64,000 nt of DNA from JBAZLV01 sp964586075 (GCA_964586075.1 CAZPGZ010000006.1:1-64000), one strand, 5' to 3'. Counted from the first letter of the stretch, positions 34,637-43,800 are shown. The notes: generated by a model not told the origin, from the sequence alone. Made by a program: numbers and translations.

Positions 34637-35751
34637 AAGCTGTCATTGTCGCATTAGATATGATAACACCGTACGGGATGGGTATTGATGCCTGCTGGAA
34701 CGGCATTATGGCCGGCCGGACAGCGCTGACCCCGGTGACCAGGTTCAGGGCTACTGCATTTCAATCCCCGTATGCGGGTACAATACCAGGATTGGTTTAT
34801 CATGGAAACACCTCCTTGGTAATGCAGATGCTTACGCTGCTTTTTCAACAGCGGCATGCATCCATTCCGGATGATTCCCGGCTGCTGCTAGCGACGACCA
34901 AAGGCGAAGTAGACTTTCTGGAAAGAAGTATTCTGGAGAACACCGGCGATCCTGCGGAGAGCAGGCTGGAGCGTCTTTTTGAAAAAATTGCTGTTCTTGC
35001 CGGGCTAAAAGGGGAAGGCGCGATCATTTCGGCAGCCTGCACATCATCATCCGCTGCTGCCGCGCGCGCTGCGGCCATGATCCGGGATGGTCGTGCTGAT
35101 TGTGTGCTTGTCGTTGCATGCGACAGCGTGACGGAGTTTATTTTTTCTGGTTTTTCTTCACTGATGGCGCTGGACGCTGTTCCGGCGCGTCCTTTCGACA
35201 AGAACAGAGCGGGGTTGAATGTCGGTGAAGCTGCGGCATTTGCGCTCGTCATGAGTGAAGAACGCGCCAGAAAAGAGACCAGAACCGTACTGGGTGAGCT
35301 TGCCGGATGGGGACTGAGCGATGATGCCAACCATATGACCGGGCCCTCCCGCGAAAGCGAAGGATTGATCGCGGCCATAAACAAAGCCCTTCACGCCGCA
35401 AAAATTTCGCCGGAAGAGGTGGGGTTAATTGCGGCACATGGTACCGGCACCCAATATAACGATGCCATGGAGATGCGGGCTTTTCGGTCGGTATTTCAAG
35501 GCCGCAAGCTGCCGGTCTACTCTCTGAAAGGCGGAATCGGCCATACGATGGGAGCGGCAGGTCTGGTAGAAATGATCATCGCTCAACGGGCGCTGCAGCA
35601 GAAACTTGCACCGCCCACGGTCAATTTGCAGCATCCTGACGACGATGCCGCAGGATGGGTATCCGGTGAACAACAACCGATCCAGGGCACCAGGGCACTC
35701 ATAACGAATGCCGGATTCAGCGGTGTGAATACCGCGCTGGTTCTGGCCTGA
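34633..35751 (+). CDS. Ketosynthase II of the cluster
   Basis: This 372-aa condensing enzyme keeps the full triad: Cys about 136 (SAACTSSSA), His about 269 (AAHGTGTQYND) and His about 304 (GIGHTMGAAG). It is shorter than FabF (about 410) because of reduced loops, as in APE-type ketosynthases of the ApeO or ApeC kind. ATG 34633 overlaps the thioesterase stop by 4 bp. It may pair with the half-length ketosynthase encoded 154 bp downstream. Confidence 0.88.
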   Translation: MKAVIVALDMITPYGMGIDACWNGIMAGRTALTPVTRFRATAFQSPYAGTIPGLVYHGNTSLVMQMLTLLFQQRHASIPDDSRLLLATTKGEVDFLERSILENTGDPAESRLERLFEKIAVLAGLKGEGAIISAACTSSSAAAARAAAMIRDGRADCVLVVACDSVTEFIFSGFSSLMALDAVPARPFDKNRAGLNVGEAAAFALVMSEERARKETRTVLGELAGWGLSDDANHMTGPSRESEGLIAAINKALHAAKISPEEVGLIAAHGTGTQYNDAMEMRAFRSVFQGRKLPVYSLKGGIGHTMGAAGLVEMIIAQRALQQKLAPPTVNLQHPDDDAAGWVSGEQQPIQGTRALITNAGFSGVNTALVLA

Positions 35752-35874
35752 ATTTCCATTTTTTTTCGTGCACTGAAAGCGGATCCGCCTCCCTAAAAAA
35801 CGCCGCTGCCTGCACGACGAATGACGACCCTGCCGCAAATGGGTATTTTGACTGCTGTAATCCGTTTTCAACGG

Positions 35875-35897
35875 TTCACCTTTTTTGTACAGGTGAA
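35875..35897 (+). promoter_or_regulatory. Hairpin over the ribosome binding site of the half-ketosynthase gene
   Basis: TTCACCT (35875-35881) can pair with AGGTGAA (35891-35897). The right arm contains AGGTG, the only Shine-Dalgarno-like word before ATG 35906. The 154-bp gap here is the longest in this part of the cluster, so local translational control is possible. Confidence 0.35.
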
Positions 35898-35905
35898 AAA
35901 ATCTT

Positions 35906-36580
35906 ATGACAATGTATGTGCGCGGCATAGGCTGGATCACAAAGTCAGGTTATGGCTGCATAAAAACAAAGATACAGCATCCGCTTTCCGATGATCAAGG
36001 GGGCAGGTCCCTTGGTAAAGAGGACATATTTGCTTACCCGTTCAAAAATTTCGGGCGTCTGGATCGGATATCCCGGATGACCGCATGTGCCGCCTCACTC
36101 GCGCTTCGGGATGCGGGCATCGAATACGCGCCTTCAAAAAAACTGGATATCGGTATTATCGGAACAAACAGCGAGGGTTCGCTCCGGTCGGACATGGCAT
36201 ATTTCAAGGATTATATCCAGGGCGGGCGGACTTTATCCCGTGCAAATTTGTTTATCTATACACTTCCTTCAAGCCCTTTGGGTGAAGCCGCCATCCATTT
36301 TGGTTTTACCGGCCCGCTTCTCTATGCTTCGGCAGCAGGCAGTGCGCTTGCAATGATAATGGATATGGTCGGGGATATGTTTGCGGCCCGGGAAGCTTCG
36401 ATGATGCTGGGAGGGCAGGCGGAAGAAAATGAGGCCGTATATTTTCTATTCAGCCCTGTTAAAACCGATGAAGATCTCTGTGAAGCGGACACGATCAAAT
36501 CTCTTCTGGAACAAAAACCGGATATTCCCCACTTGGTGCAGGCATTATTACTTTTGAACAATAAGAAAGGTGCAGCGTGA
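35906..36580 (+). CDS. Half-length ketosynthase-like protein without catalytic Cys
   Basis: This 224-aa protein resembles only the N-terminal half of a ketosynthase: MYVRGIGWITKSGYG, RMTACAASLALRDAGIEY, GIIGTNSEGSLRSDMAYF and LGEAAIHFGFTGPLLYASAA. Aligning GPLLYASAAG with the usual GPNLTVVNAC puts Gly at the place of the nucleophile, and no second half with the two His residues follows. The frame is intact and its start and stop fit the operon, so it is a real short gene rather than a frameshift. A role as a structural or chain-length partner of ketosynthase II is likely (compare the ApeO-ApeC complex). It ends in a GTGA overlap with the next gene. Confidence 0.75.
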   Translation: MTMYVRGIGWITKSGYGCIKTKIQHPLSDDQGGRSLGKEDIFAYPFKNFGRLDRISRMTACAASLALRDAGIEYAPSKKLDIGIIGTNSEGSLRSDMAYFKDYIQGGRTLSRANLFIYTLPSSPLGEAAIHFGFTGPLLYASAAGSALAMIMDMVGDMFAAREASMMLGGQAEENEAVYFLFSPVKTDEDLCEADTIKSLLEQKPDIPHLVQALLLLNNKKGAA

Positions 36581-37839
36581 AAATAAAGCTCCTTTACCCA
36601 AAGTGGCCGAAGCTGGACCGTCAGACGGAGTTTCATCTGCCGCCGCACGGTCCCGTGTGCTTTGCCGCAACAGTACCGCCTGATATTGAACTGGCGTTTA
36701 CCGATGAAAATGTCGAAGAAATCGATTTTGATGAACAGGTCGATCTTGTCGCGATTTCCTGCATGCTGACGTGCCAGATTCCCCGGGGATGGGAAATCGC
36801 GGATAAGTACCGTGCTCGGAAAATTCCCGTAATCTTCGGCGGCATCGGGACCATGCTTCATGCGGAAGAGACCACCCTGCATGCTGATTCAGTCTTTCTG
36901 GGAGAGACGGAAGGACGCTTTGACCGCGTCATTGCTGATTTCAGGAACGGTCAGCTCAAAAAAGTCTATGACTATCAAAAAAATCTTCCGGACATCGCCC
37001 TGGTAGGCCCCGCGAGACGGGACATCCTGAAACGCAAACTTTATAACTATCGCGGTGTGCAGATGGTGGATTTGATACACGCGTCACGAGGCTGCAAATT
37101 TAACTGCTTCCCCTGCTGCACGCCGTATCTCGGCGGACGGGAGTTCAGGCCGCGTCCTATTGATGACGTGATCCATGAAATCGAAAACATCGACAACAAC
37201 CGGTTGTTCTTTGTGGATAACTCATTGGCCCAGAACGACCAATGGGAAAAGGACCTTTTCAAGGCGCTGACTCCCTTAAAAAAGAAATGGGTATGTCATC
37301 CTATCAAGGACGACGACGAAATTCTGGACCTGGCCGCTGAAGCAGGCTGCTGGTATGTATACCAGGCGATTTTTGATACATCCGACCATATCAGAAGCAG
37401 GGTCCGGCGTCTGCATGAACGCGGCATCGGTGTCGAAGGAACCATTATCCTGGGCACGGACGAGCAGGATGAAGACTATATTAAGCGGCTGGTCGATTTT
37501 TTGCTCGAAATCAATCTGGAACTCGCGGAGTTTACTATTCTGACCCCGTTTCCTCATACGCCCATCCGTGAACGCTTGCTCAAGGAAGGACGCGTGCTGA
37601 CGAACGACTGGAGACGGTATACCGGTGGGGAAGTAGTGTATCAACCGGCAAGAATGACGACTGAAAGGCTTCAGGAGCTTTATTACTATGCCTGGGACCG
37701 TTTTTACAGCGACAGCAGCCAGAACCTGAAAATGGCGAAGCTGTTCCTGAAGGTAATTGAGAAAGAAAAGCTTGATGGAACGTACCGCCATGCCAGCCTC
37801 AGGCGCAGAACGCAGAAAAAAGCGGAGATGGCGCGATGA
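36577..37839 (+). CDS. B12-binding radical SAM protein (cluster, first)
   Basis: This 420-aa protein has a shortened N-terminal cobalamin-binding-like domain (VDLVAISCMLTCQIPRGWEI, IPVIFGGIG) and a radical SAM core with SRGCKFNCFPCC, giving the CxxxCxxC motif plus one extra Cys. The C-terminal part ends in a very basic tail. The start is GTG, overlapping the half-ketosynthase stop. It may methylate, cyclise or join carbons in the product. The next gene encodes a second B12 radical SAM enzyme and overlaps by 4 bp, so the two probably act in succession or as partners. Confidence 0.85.
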   Translation: MKIKLLYPKWPKLDRQTEFHLPPHGPVCFAATVPPDIELAFTDENVEEIDFDEQVDLVAISCMLTCQIPRGWEIADKYRARKIPVIFGGIGTMLHAEETTLHADSVFLGETEGRFDRVIADFRNGQLKKVYDYQKNLPDIALVGPARRDILKRKLYNYRGVQMVDLIHASRGCKFNCFPCCTPYLGGREFRPRPIDDVIHEIENIDNNRLFFVDNSLAQNDQWEKDLFKALTPLKKKWVCHPIKDDDEILDLAAEAGCWYVYQAIFDTSDHIRSRVRRLHERGIGVEGTIILGTDEQDEDYIKRLVDFLLEINLELAEFTILTPFPHTPIRERLLKEGRVLTNDWRRYTGGEVVYQPARMTTERLQELYYYAWDRFYSDSSQNLKMAKLFLKVIEKEKLDGTYRHASLRRRTQKKAEMAR

Positions 37840-39206
37840 AGGTCATGCTTATTTCCGCAAATACGACTATTTCTCCGTATCCCGTGTATCCGCTTGGTTT
37901 GAGTATGATTGCGGCTGCTCTTGTCAAAGCCGGCCATGAGGTTCACCAGGTCGATTTTCTTCACCAGGGCAATTCGCTTGATGCCGTTCGCAATGAAGTG
38001 CTCCGGTTGCAACCTGATCTTGTCGGCATATCCGTGCGAAATATCGACAATGTGAACTTTATGAATGAACGATATTACATTCAAAATGTCAAAGATATTG
38101 TAGACAGCGTCAGAACGGCCACGGATGCCAGAATACTGCTCGGTGGGGCCGGTTTCTCACTTATTCCCGAGGGTATTTTACAAAAAACCGGAGCTGACTA
38201 CGGCATCGTCGGGGAAGGGGAAGAGCTGATCGTTGAATTTGTAAATAATGCCGCGCGTGGAGTATATCCTTCGGAATCCATCCTGACCTCCGCGCCGAAA
38301 CTTGCCGGCAATCAGATTTTCTCTGCATGGTACGATGAAAAGCTGATCGAGTTCTATCTGCATAACGGCAATATTGCTTCCGTCCAGACGAAGCGCGGGT
38401 GCGCCTATAAATGCGTGTACTGTACCTATCCCTTGCTCGAAGGTTCGCAGATTCGCAGACGGGAGCCCGGCGCGGTAGTTGACGATATCGAACTTCTCCG
38501 GGACAAATTCAAGGCGAAGTATATTTTTTTCGTTGATTCGGTGTTTAATGACGACGAAGGCGCATATCTCGAAATAGTTGACGAAATGCTGCGGCGCAAT
38601 GTTTTTCTTCCGTGGACCGGATATTTCAAGCCGAAAGGCATGACCGACGAGATTGTGGAACGGATGAAAAAAACCGGGTTCGCTGCCGCCGAAATCGGGT
38701 CTGACGCAACGTCCGACACCACACTCAAAGCGATGGGCAAAAGTTTTACGTTTGCTGACGTCGCAGAGACCAATGATATGTTTGCGCGGCACGATATTGC
38801 AATATCGCATTTTGTCATGTTCGGAGGCCCGGGAGAGACACAAGACACGGTGCACGAAGGAATCCGGAATATTCTCAGCCTCAAAAAAAGCGTGATTTTC
38901 ATTTTCATGGGCATCCGTATTTTGCCGAATACTCCGCTGGAACGCATAGCCCTCAAGGAAAAGGTGATTTCACCGGAAACGGGAATGCTGCATCCCGTGT
39001 ATTATCTTTCTCCGGCTGTAGACAGAACCTGGCTTGAGGAAACACTGACAAAAGCTTTTGAAGGCATACGTCACTGTGTGTTTCCTCCTGACAGCTATGA
39101 CAGCAGCCTTCAAGTGCTGCATAAGCTGGGATATACAGGGCCCATGTGGGACCTGCTGCTTCCTGGTAAAAAAAAGAGGGAGAGAAAGACACATGGAGCA
39201 GCATGA
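37836..39206 (+). CDS. B12-binding radical SAM protein (cluster, second)
   Basis: This 456-aa protein has a complete N-terminal B12-binding domain (PYPVYPLGLSMIAAALVKAG, LLGGAGFSLIPEG, GIVGEGEE) and a radical SAM domain with KRGCAYKCVYCTYP (CxxxCxxC). The DxxHxxG B12 motif is not obvious, which is common in this BchE-like group. It overlaps the first B12 enzyme by 4 bp and the glycosyltransferase start by 14 bp. Substrate unknown; by context an acyl or polyene chain. Confidence 0.86.
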   Translation: MKVMLISANTTISPYPVYPLGLSMIAAALVKAGHEVHQVDFLHQGNSLDAVRNEVLRLQPDLVGISVRNIDNVNFMNERYYIQNVKDIVDSVRTATDARILLGGAGFSLIPEGILQKTGADYGIVGEGEELIVEFVNNAARGVYPSESILTSAPKLAGNQIFSAWYDEKLIEFYLHNGNIASVQTKRGCAYKCVYCTYPLLEGSQIRRREPGAVVDDIELLRDKFKAKYIFFVDSVFNDDEGAYLEIVDEMLRRNVFLPWTGYFKPKGMTDEIVERMKKTGFAAAEIGSDATSDTTLKAMGKSFTFADVAETNDMFARHDIAISHFVMFGGPGETQDTVHEGIRNILSLKKSVIFIFMGIRILPNTPLERIALKEKVISPETGMLHPVYYLSPAVDRTWLEETLTKAFEGIRHCVFPPDSYDSSLQVLHKLGYTGPMWDLLLPGKKKRERKTHGAA

Positions 39207-40395
39207 ACCGCTCACTCTGGACGTCGTCTGGTGTGCCGTTCCGGTTTATAATAACGGGAACACCCTCCGACGGATCGTGCAGGAATGCTGCGCTGTTCTT
39301 CCTCACGTGGTCGTAGTGGATGACGGCAGCACTGACGTGGATGTCGCAGCGCTTGTGTCGGACCTTGATGTGGTTGTGCTAAAACATGGAAAAAACCTGG
39401 GCAAAGGCCAGGCCATATTGACGGCGTCTCATTACTGCGAGAAACAAGGCGCTCTCTCTATGATTACCATCGATGCTGACGGACAACACTGCCCTCAGGA
39501 CATGAAAAAATTTTTTCCGTATTTGCGCAAGGATGACCCGTGCCTTCTTGTCGGAACCAGAAATTTTGCTACGGAAAACGTCCCTTTTTCAAGCCGGTTC
39601 GGAAGATCGTTTGCGAACTTCTGGCTTCTGGTTGAGACCGGACAGGTTGTACCGGATTGCCAGAGCGGTTTCCGGGCGTATCCGCTACCCTACCTCAATC
39701 AGCTGCCTTTCAAGGGGCTTCGATACGATTTTGAAGCAGAAGTGCTGGCAAAGGCTGCTTGGGCGGGAATACCGATTAAAACGGTTGACATCGACGTTGT
39801 GTACCCGAAGCCGGAAGAACGGGTTTCAAGCTTCAAACCAATTCTGGATAATTTACGCCTTGCTCGTATTCATACGATGCTCGTCGGAAGGCGTCTTCTG
39901 CCGGTCAGGCACAAGAAGCTCGTTCAGAATGCGTCGGCTTTTGATGTTTCGCTCCTGCGGCATCCTGCAAAAGTGTTGAAAATGCTCCTGCAGGAAAGCG
40001 CAACCCCGGAAGGCCTGGCACTGTCCGCGGCGGTGGGGTTGTTTATTGCGGTGCTCCCGATTTTGTTCATGCATTCAATCGTCATTTTTTACGTCTCCCT
40101 GCGGTTCAATCTGAACAAAATCGTGGCGCTGAATGTCCAGCATTTGGCGGTGCCGCCCTTTATGCCGGCGTTGTGCATCGAAGTGGGGTATTATTTGCGG
40201 CATGGCAGCTGGCTGACGGATTTGTCGTACGAGACGGTCTTCAGGGAGTTTTCATCCCGCATCTTCGAATGGTTTCTCGGTTCCCTGTTTGTTGCGCCGC
40301 TGGCCGCGGTGTTGATGGGGGCCATTGTATACCTGACTGCCGCGGCGATCAAAAAAATAAGGTATTCTCATGTCTCCACAAAAAAGCGCTGTTGA
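39193..40395 (+). CDS. Family 2 glycosyltransferase with DUF2062-like membrane tail
   Basis: This 400-aa protein has an N-terminal GT-A domain: WCAVPVYNNGNTLRRIV, VVVDDGSTDVD, LGKGQAI and TIDADGQH (DxD-like). A C-terminal part has two or three membrane helices (about 275-390) of the DUF2062 type. It should transfer an activated sugar to a membrane acceptor. In aryl-polyene clusters a glycosyltransferase-acyltransferase fusion occurs; here the two functions are separate genes that overlap by 26 bp. ATG 39193 has GGGAGAGAAAG upstream, while the longer frame from 39058 overlaps the radical SAM gene by 149 bp. Confidence 0.85.
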   Translation: MEQHEPLTLDVVWCAVPVYNNGNTLRRIVQECCAVLPHVVVVDDGSTDVDVAALVSDLDVVVLKHGKNLGKGQAILTASHYCEKQGALSMITIDADGQHCPQDMKKFFPYLRKDDPCLLVGTRNFATENVPFSSRFGRSFANFWLLVETGQVVPDCQSGFRAYPLPYLNQLPFKGLRYDFEAEVLAKAAWAGIPIKTVDIDVVYPKPEERVSSFKPILDNLRLARIHTMLVGRRLLPVRHKKLVQNASAFDVSLLRHPAKVLKMLLQESATPEGLALSAAVGLFIAVLPILFMHSIVIFYVSLRFNLNKIVALNVQHLAVPPFMPALCIEVGYYLRHGSWLTDLSYETVFREFSSRIFEWFLGSLFVAPLAAVLMGAIVYLTAAAIKKIRYSHVSTKKRC

Positions 40396-41275
40396 GCGGA
40401 AACGCGGCAATCGTCTGGGTTTTTGGTTTTTTCATCTGGCAGTAAGAATATTCGGACTGCGGGGGGCGTACGGTTTTCTCTACTTTGTCGCCCTGTATTA
40501 TCTTGTTGTTGATCGTCCCGTGGTTTTAGCCACTCGTGCGTATGTTCAGAGACGATTTCCCGATTATGGGGCAGGGAGGCAGCTGTTTTCGGTGTACCGG
40601 TTGTTTGTCAGTCAGGGAAAAAATCTGATTGATCGATATGCCTTGTCGCTGGGATGCGGCGATATCGAGATAGAGCTGCTGGGACATGACAAAATTCGCG
40701 ACCTACTGGCCAGGCAAAACAAAGGTTTTATTGTTCTGACTGCGCATGTCGGAAACTGGCAGGTCACCATGACGGCGCTGAGGAAGTTTGAACGAACCGT
40801 CTATCTGATGATGAGGCCGGAGGACAATGACGCAGTCAAGAATGCTCTTCATATCGACAACGAACGAGAACTTGTTAAAATTATTTTTACCGATACCGCC
40901 CTCGGAGGAGTGGTTGAAGCGATCCAGGCCATTCATCAGGGCAATCTGGTTTCGATCATGGGAGACCGGACGTACGGATACAGTGCCGTCGAAGCGTCAT
41001 TTCTTGGTGAAAGCGTGCAGTTTCCCTATGGAGCATTCAGCATTGCCGCCGCAGCTGAATGCCCTGTCGTAGTCCTGTTGTCGGCTAAAACAGGACCGAA
41101 AAAATATATTGTCGACGTTTCTCACGTGATTTTGCCCCCCACGGGCAGAGGCGAAGCAAAAAAAAATGCGATACAGGCGGCAGTCCGTGAATACAGCCGC
41201 GTTCTCGAGGAGTATGTAAGGCAATATCCGTTTCAATGGTTTGTTTTTCGCGACATCTGGAAATCCAATACCTGA
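40370..41275 (+). CDS. LpxL/HtrB-family acyltransferase
   Basis: This 301-aa protein has a basic N-terminus, a membrane segment (about 17-46) and a lipid A-type acyltransferase domain. The catalytic region is LTAHVGNWQ; the family motif is usually HFGNWE, so His is kept and the acidic partner is replaced by Gln, or supplied by another residue. MGDRTYG and FPYGAFSIAAA are also family segments. It would transfer an acyl chain from ACP to a membrane lipid. It is the second membrane acyltransferase in the cluster. Confidence 0.83.
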   Translation: MSPQKSAVERKRGNRLGFWFFHLAVRIFGLRGAYGFLYFVALYYLVVDRPVVLATRAYVQRRFPDYGAGRQLFSVYRLFVSQGKNLIDRYALSLGCGDIEIELLGHDKIRDLLARQNKGFIVLTAHVGNWQVTMTALRKFERTVYLMMRPEDNDAVKNALHIDNERELVKIIFTDTALGGVVEAIQAIHQGNLVSIMGDRTYGYSAVEASFLGESVQFPYGAFSIAAAAECPVVVLLSAKTGPKKYIVDVSHVILPPTGRGEAKKNAIQAAVREYSRVLEEYVRQYPFQWFVFRDIWKSNT

Positions 41276-41305
41276 TATATCATTGCTATCCTAAAGGAGC
41301 ATAGT

Positions 41306-41590
41306 ATGGAAAACAAAGAACAAGAGCTTGCAGCAATCCGAAAAAGTCTGAAGGAAATGATCGTGAAGGATCTGTCTCTCGAGGACGTCAAGCCTGAAGA
41401 CATTAAGGATGATGAGGTGCTTTTTGGTGAAGGACTCGGCCTGGACTCACTTGACGCCGTGGAAATCGTCGTTTTGCTCCAGCGCAATTTCGGCCTGGAA
41501 GTAAAAAATATGGACCAGGGCAAAGAGATTTTTTATTCCATCAATACCATTGCAAATTACGTTTATGAGAACAGGAAAAAAACATCCTGA
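41306..41590 (+). CDS. Acyl carrier protein 2
   Basis: This 94-aa ACP has the phosphopantetheine motif GLGLDSLDAVE (Ser about 48) and an N-terminal extension of about ten residues. AAAGGAG is spaced well before the ATG. It ends 26 bp inside the next gene. Its position after the acyltransferase fits a role as its acyl donor. Confidence 0.93.
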   Translation: MENKEQELAAIRKSLKEMIVKDLSLEDVKPEDIKDDEVLFGEGLGLDSLDAVEIVVLLQRNFGLEVKNMDQGKEIFYSINTIANYVYENRKKTS

Positions 41591-42584
41591 TCGCAACGCT
41601 GCGGTCATAAAATGGTTTTTTTTGATTGCGTCGGTCTTTTTCCTGTTGTGCTCGTGCGGGAGAACCGTTTCTTCCGGCGTGCAGTCTTTTGCCGGAAAGG
41701 GGCTTCCTTTGGTGACATTTGTTTTCGACGACGGAGACGACACCGACTATCTTGTGGGAAGAAAAATTTTTTCCGACCATGGTGTCGTTGCGTGCTCGGC
41801 GATTACCACCGAATGGATCAATACGCAGGACCACATGACTCCGGCACAAATTCGCGATCTTCGTGATGCGGGCTGGGAAATTCTGAGCCATACGGTTTCC
41901 CATCCAAACTTGAATTCTCTGTCGCCGGAAAAAATTGAAGCCGAGTTGTCGGCATCCAAAGCGGAACTGGATCGTCTGGGATTGCCGGTGAAGAACCTTG
42001 TTTATCCATTCAACAAAAACAATAAAATAGTCAGATCAATCGCGAAAAAGTATTACCGGTCGGCACGGGGAGGTACGAATTCACTGAATGCGGACGTGCC
42101 AGATCCATATTTTCTGAAGTCGTTTTCCATGAAACATGATGTCGCCCGCATGAAAGAGCACATAGACGCCGCATTTGCAAACAAGAACTGGCTGATTTTT
42201 TACCAGCATGAAATAGACGCGCAGGTTAAACTGAAGGACAAACAGGGCAGCTTTATCAAAGGAGAGACGCTCAGACTTAGTCCTTCTGGCACCGTCGCCC
42301 GGTATGTGACCGTGCACTGGTTTCCCGTGTACGGCTTTTCACTGTATCTTGTTCCCTTTTCAGGAACGCCCCAGCCGGGTGACCTGATCCGCGGCGAGGT
42401 GAGCGGGGCCACTGCCCGGGTCGATTATGTGATGTACAATGAATTGACCCAGCTTGCCGAAATGATACGGTATATACACACGAACTACCCATCGATGCGA
42501 ATCGTGACCATCGATCAGGGACTGGATTTATTAGGTGCTCCTGATCAAGCGTCCTATATGAAAAAGACGTCTTTGGGTAATTAG
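41565..42584 (+). CDS. Polysaccharide deacetylase-like lipoprotein
   Basis: This protein of about 339 aa has a signal peptide with a lipobox-like LLCSCGR and a NodB homology domain: FVFDDGDDTDY (metal-binding Asp) and SHTVSHPNLN (two His ligands). Between about residues 205 and 275 a beta-rich insert of roughly 70 residues interrupts the fold before the last conserved segment (MRIVTIDQGLDLL). Members remove acetyl groups from sugars in the envelope. Its presence in a polyene-like cluster suggests that the glycosyl head group is a deacetylated amino sugar. The first ATG (41565) lies inside the ACP gene, and no strong ribosome binding site is visible. Confidence 0.8.
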   Translation: MRTGKKHPDRNAAVIKWFFLIASVFFLLCSCGRTVSSGVQSFAGKGLPLVTFVFDDGDDTDYLVGRKIFSDHGVVACSAITTEWINTQDHMTPAQIRDLRDAGWEILSHTVSHPNLNSLSPEKIEAELSASKAELDRLGLPVKNLVYPFNKNNKIVRSIAKKYYRSARGGTNSLNADVPDPYFLKSFSMKHDVARMKEHIDAAFANKNWLIFYQHEIDAQVKLKDKQGSFIKGETLRLSPSGTVARYVTVHWFPVYGFSLYLVPFSGTPQPGDLIRGEVSGATARVDYVMYNELTQLAEMIRYIHTNYPSMRIVTIDQGLDLLGAPDQASYMKKTSLGN

Positions 42585-42621
42585 AGTTTTTATTATCAGG
42601 TTTTATCCGGAAAAGTGAATT

Positions 42622-43800
42622 ATGACCAAGACTGACATACGCATAACCGGTCTCGGAGTGATATCGGCAGCAGGGAAGGATGTCCGCGATACGCTTGATT
42701 CTTTTGAGTTCGGACGAAGAAACGCAGGACCGGTAACTCTTTTCCCGTCCGTACTACAATATCCTGTGTTTGAAGTTCCGGACATTCCTCAAGCGTATTA
42801 TCGTGAAGGCCAAAGGACCCTCAGCTTGGCGTTGATTGCCGTGGATCAGGCGCTTCGGGAAGCAAGTTTAGCCGATCTCACACCGTATCGGGTTGGGGTC
42901 TGCATGGGCACGACCGTTGCAAGTCAGCTAAACGATCTGCAGTTCTATACCACATACCGCTCGAAAGGCACTGCGCCTCTCATGGCAGTGGACCGCTTTC
43001 TGAAAGGAAACCTGTCGGATTCCATTGCAAGAAAATTAGGAGCAAAAGGCCCGAACCTTACGGTTGTAAATGCATGTTCATCAGGAACGGATGCCATCGG
43101 CGTGGCATTGTCGTGGATCAAAAACGATCTGTGTGACATTGCCATTGCCGGAGGCGCGGACGAGTTGAGCCATATTCCATACTGCGGCTTCGGCTCTCTC
43201 GGTATTCTCAATATGAATTTATGTGCCCCTTTTGACCGAGATCGGAAAGGGCTTAATCTGGGCGAAGGCGCTGGAGTCATGGTTCTCGAAAAAGAATCCA
43301 TAATGAAAAAAAGAAGGAACACATCCGAGCTTTTCCTTGCGGGATATGGATCTTTTGGAGACGCGTATCATCTTACGGCGCCGAGTCCTGAGGGGACAGG
43401 TCTGAGAGCATCAATCCGCATGGCATTGGAGGAGGCCGGCGTAACACCGCCTGAAGTTGCTTTTGTAAATGCGCACGGCACCGGGACGCAGGACAATGAC
43501 CTTGTTGAAGGAAAAGTCCTCGCTGACATTTTCGGTGGGGACCTCGCAATGCTTTCAACAAAAGGGTTCACCGGACACACCCTCGGTGCGGCAGGGGGAG
43601 TAGAAGCGGTGTTTACTGCAGCCGGCCTCAGGAATGGATGGTTGCCTGCCAGCGCCGGTTTTCAGAACCGTGACGAGGCAATACCGATCGCTCCTATCAA
43701 AACAAAAACACTGATCAGCGGGACCTATGCTGTATCAACCTCTCTTGCTTTCGGCGGCAACAATGCAGCCATTGTAATCGGCAGAAGGGGGGGCGCATGA
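42622..43800 (+). CDS. Ketosynthase III of the cluster, KS-alpha-like
   Basis: This 392-aa condensing enzyme has Cys about 152 (VVNACSSGTDAIG), His about 285 (VNAHGTGTQDND) and His about 319 (FTGHTLGAAGG), so the triad is complete. It overlaps by 4 bp the next gene, a full-length ketosynthase homologue without these residues. The arrangement mirrors the KS-alpha/CLF heterodimers of type II polyketide synthases. It should extend a chain on ACP 2 or ACP 3. Confidence 0.9.
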   Translation: MTKTDIRITGLGVISAAGKDVRDTLDSFEFGRRNAGPVTLFPSVLQYPVFEVPDIPQAYYREGQRTLSLALIAVDQALREASLADLTPYRVGVCMGTTVASQLNDLQFYTTYRSKGTAPLMAVDRFLKGNLSDSIARKLGAKGPNLTVVNACSSGTDAIGVALSWIKNDLCDIAIAGGADELSHIPYCGFGSLGILNMNLCAPFDRDRKGLNLGEGAGVMVLEKESIMKKRRNTSELFLAGYGSFGDAYHLTAPSPEGTGLRASIRMALEEAGVTPPEVAFVNAHGTGTQDNDLVEGKVLADIFGGDLAMLSTKGFTGHTLGAAGGVEAVFTAAGLRNGWLPASAGFQNRDEAIPIAPIKTKTLISGTYAVSTSLAFGGNNAAIVIGRRGGA

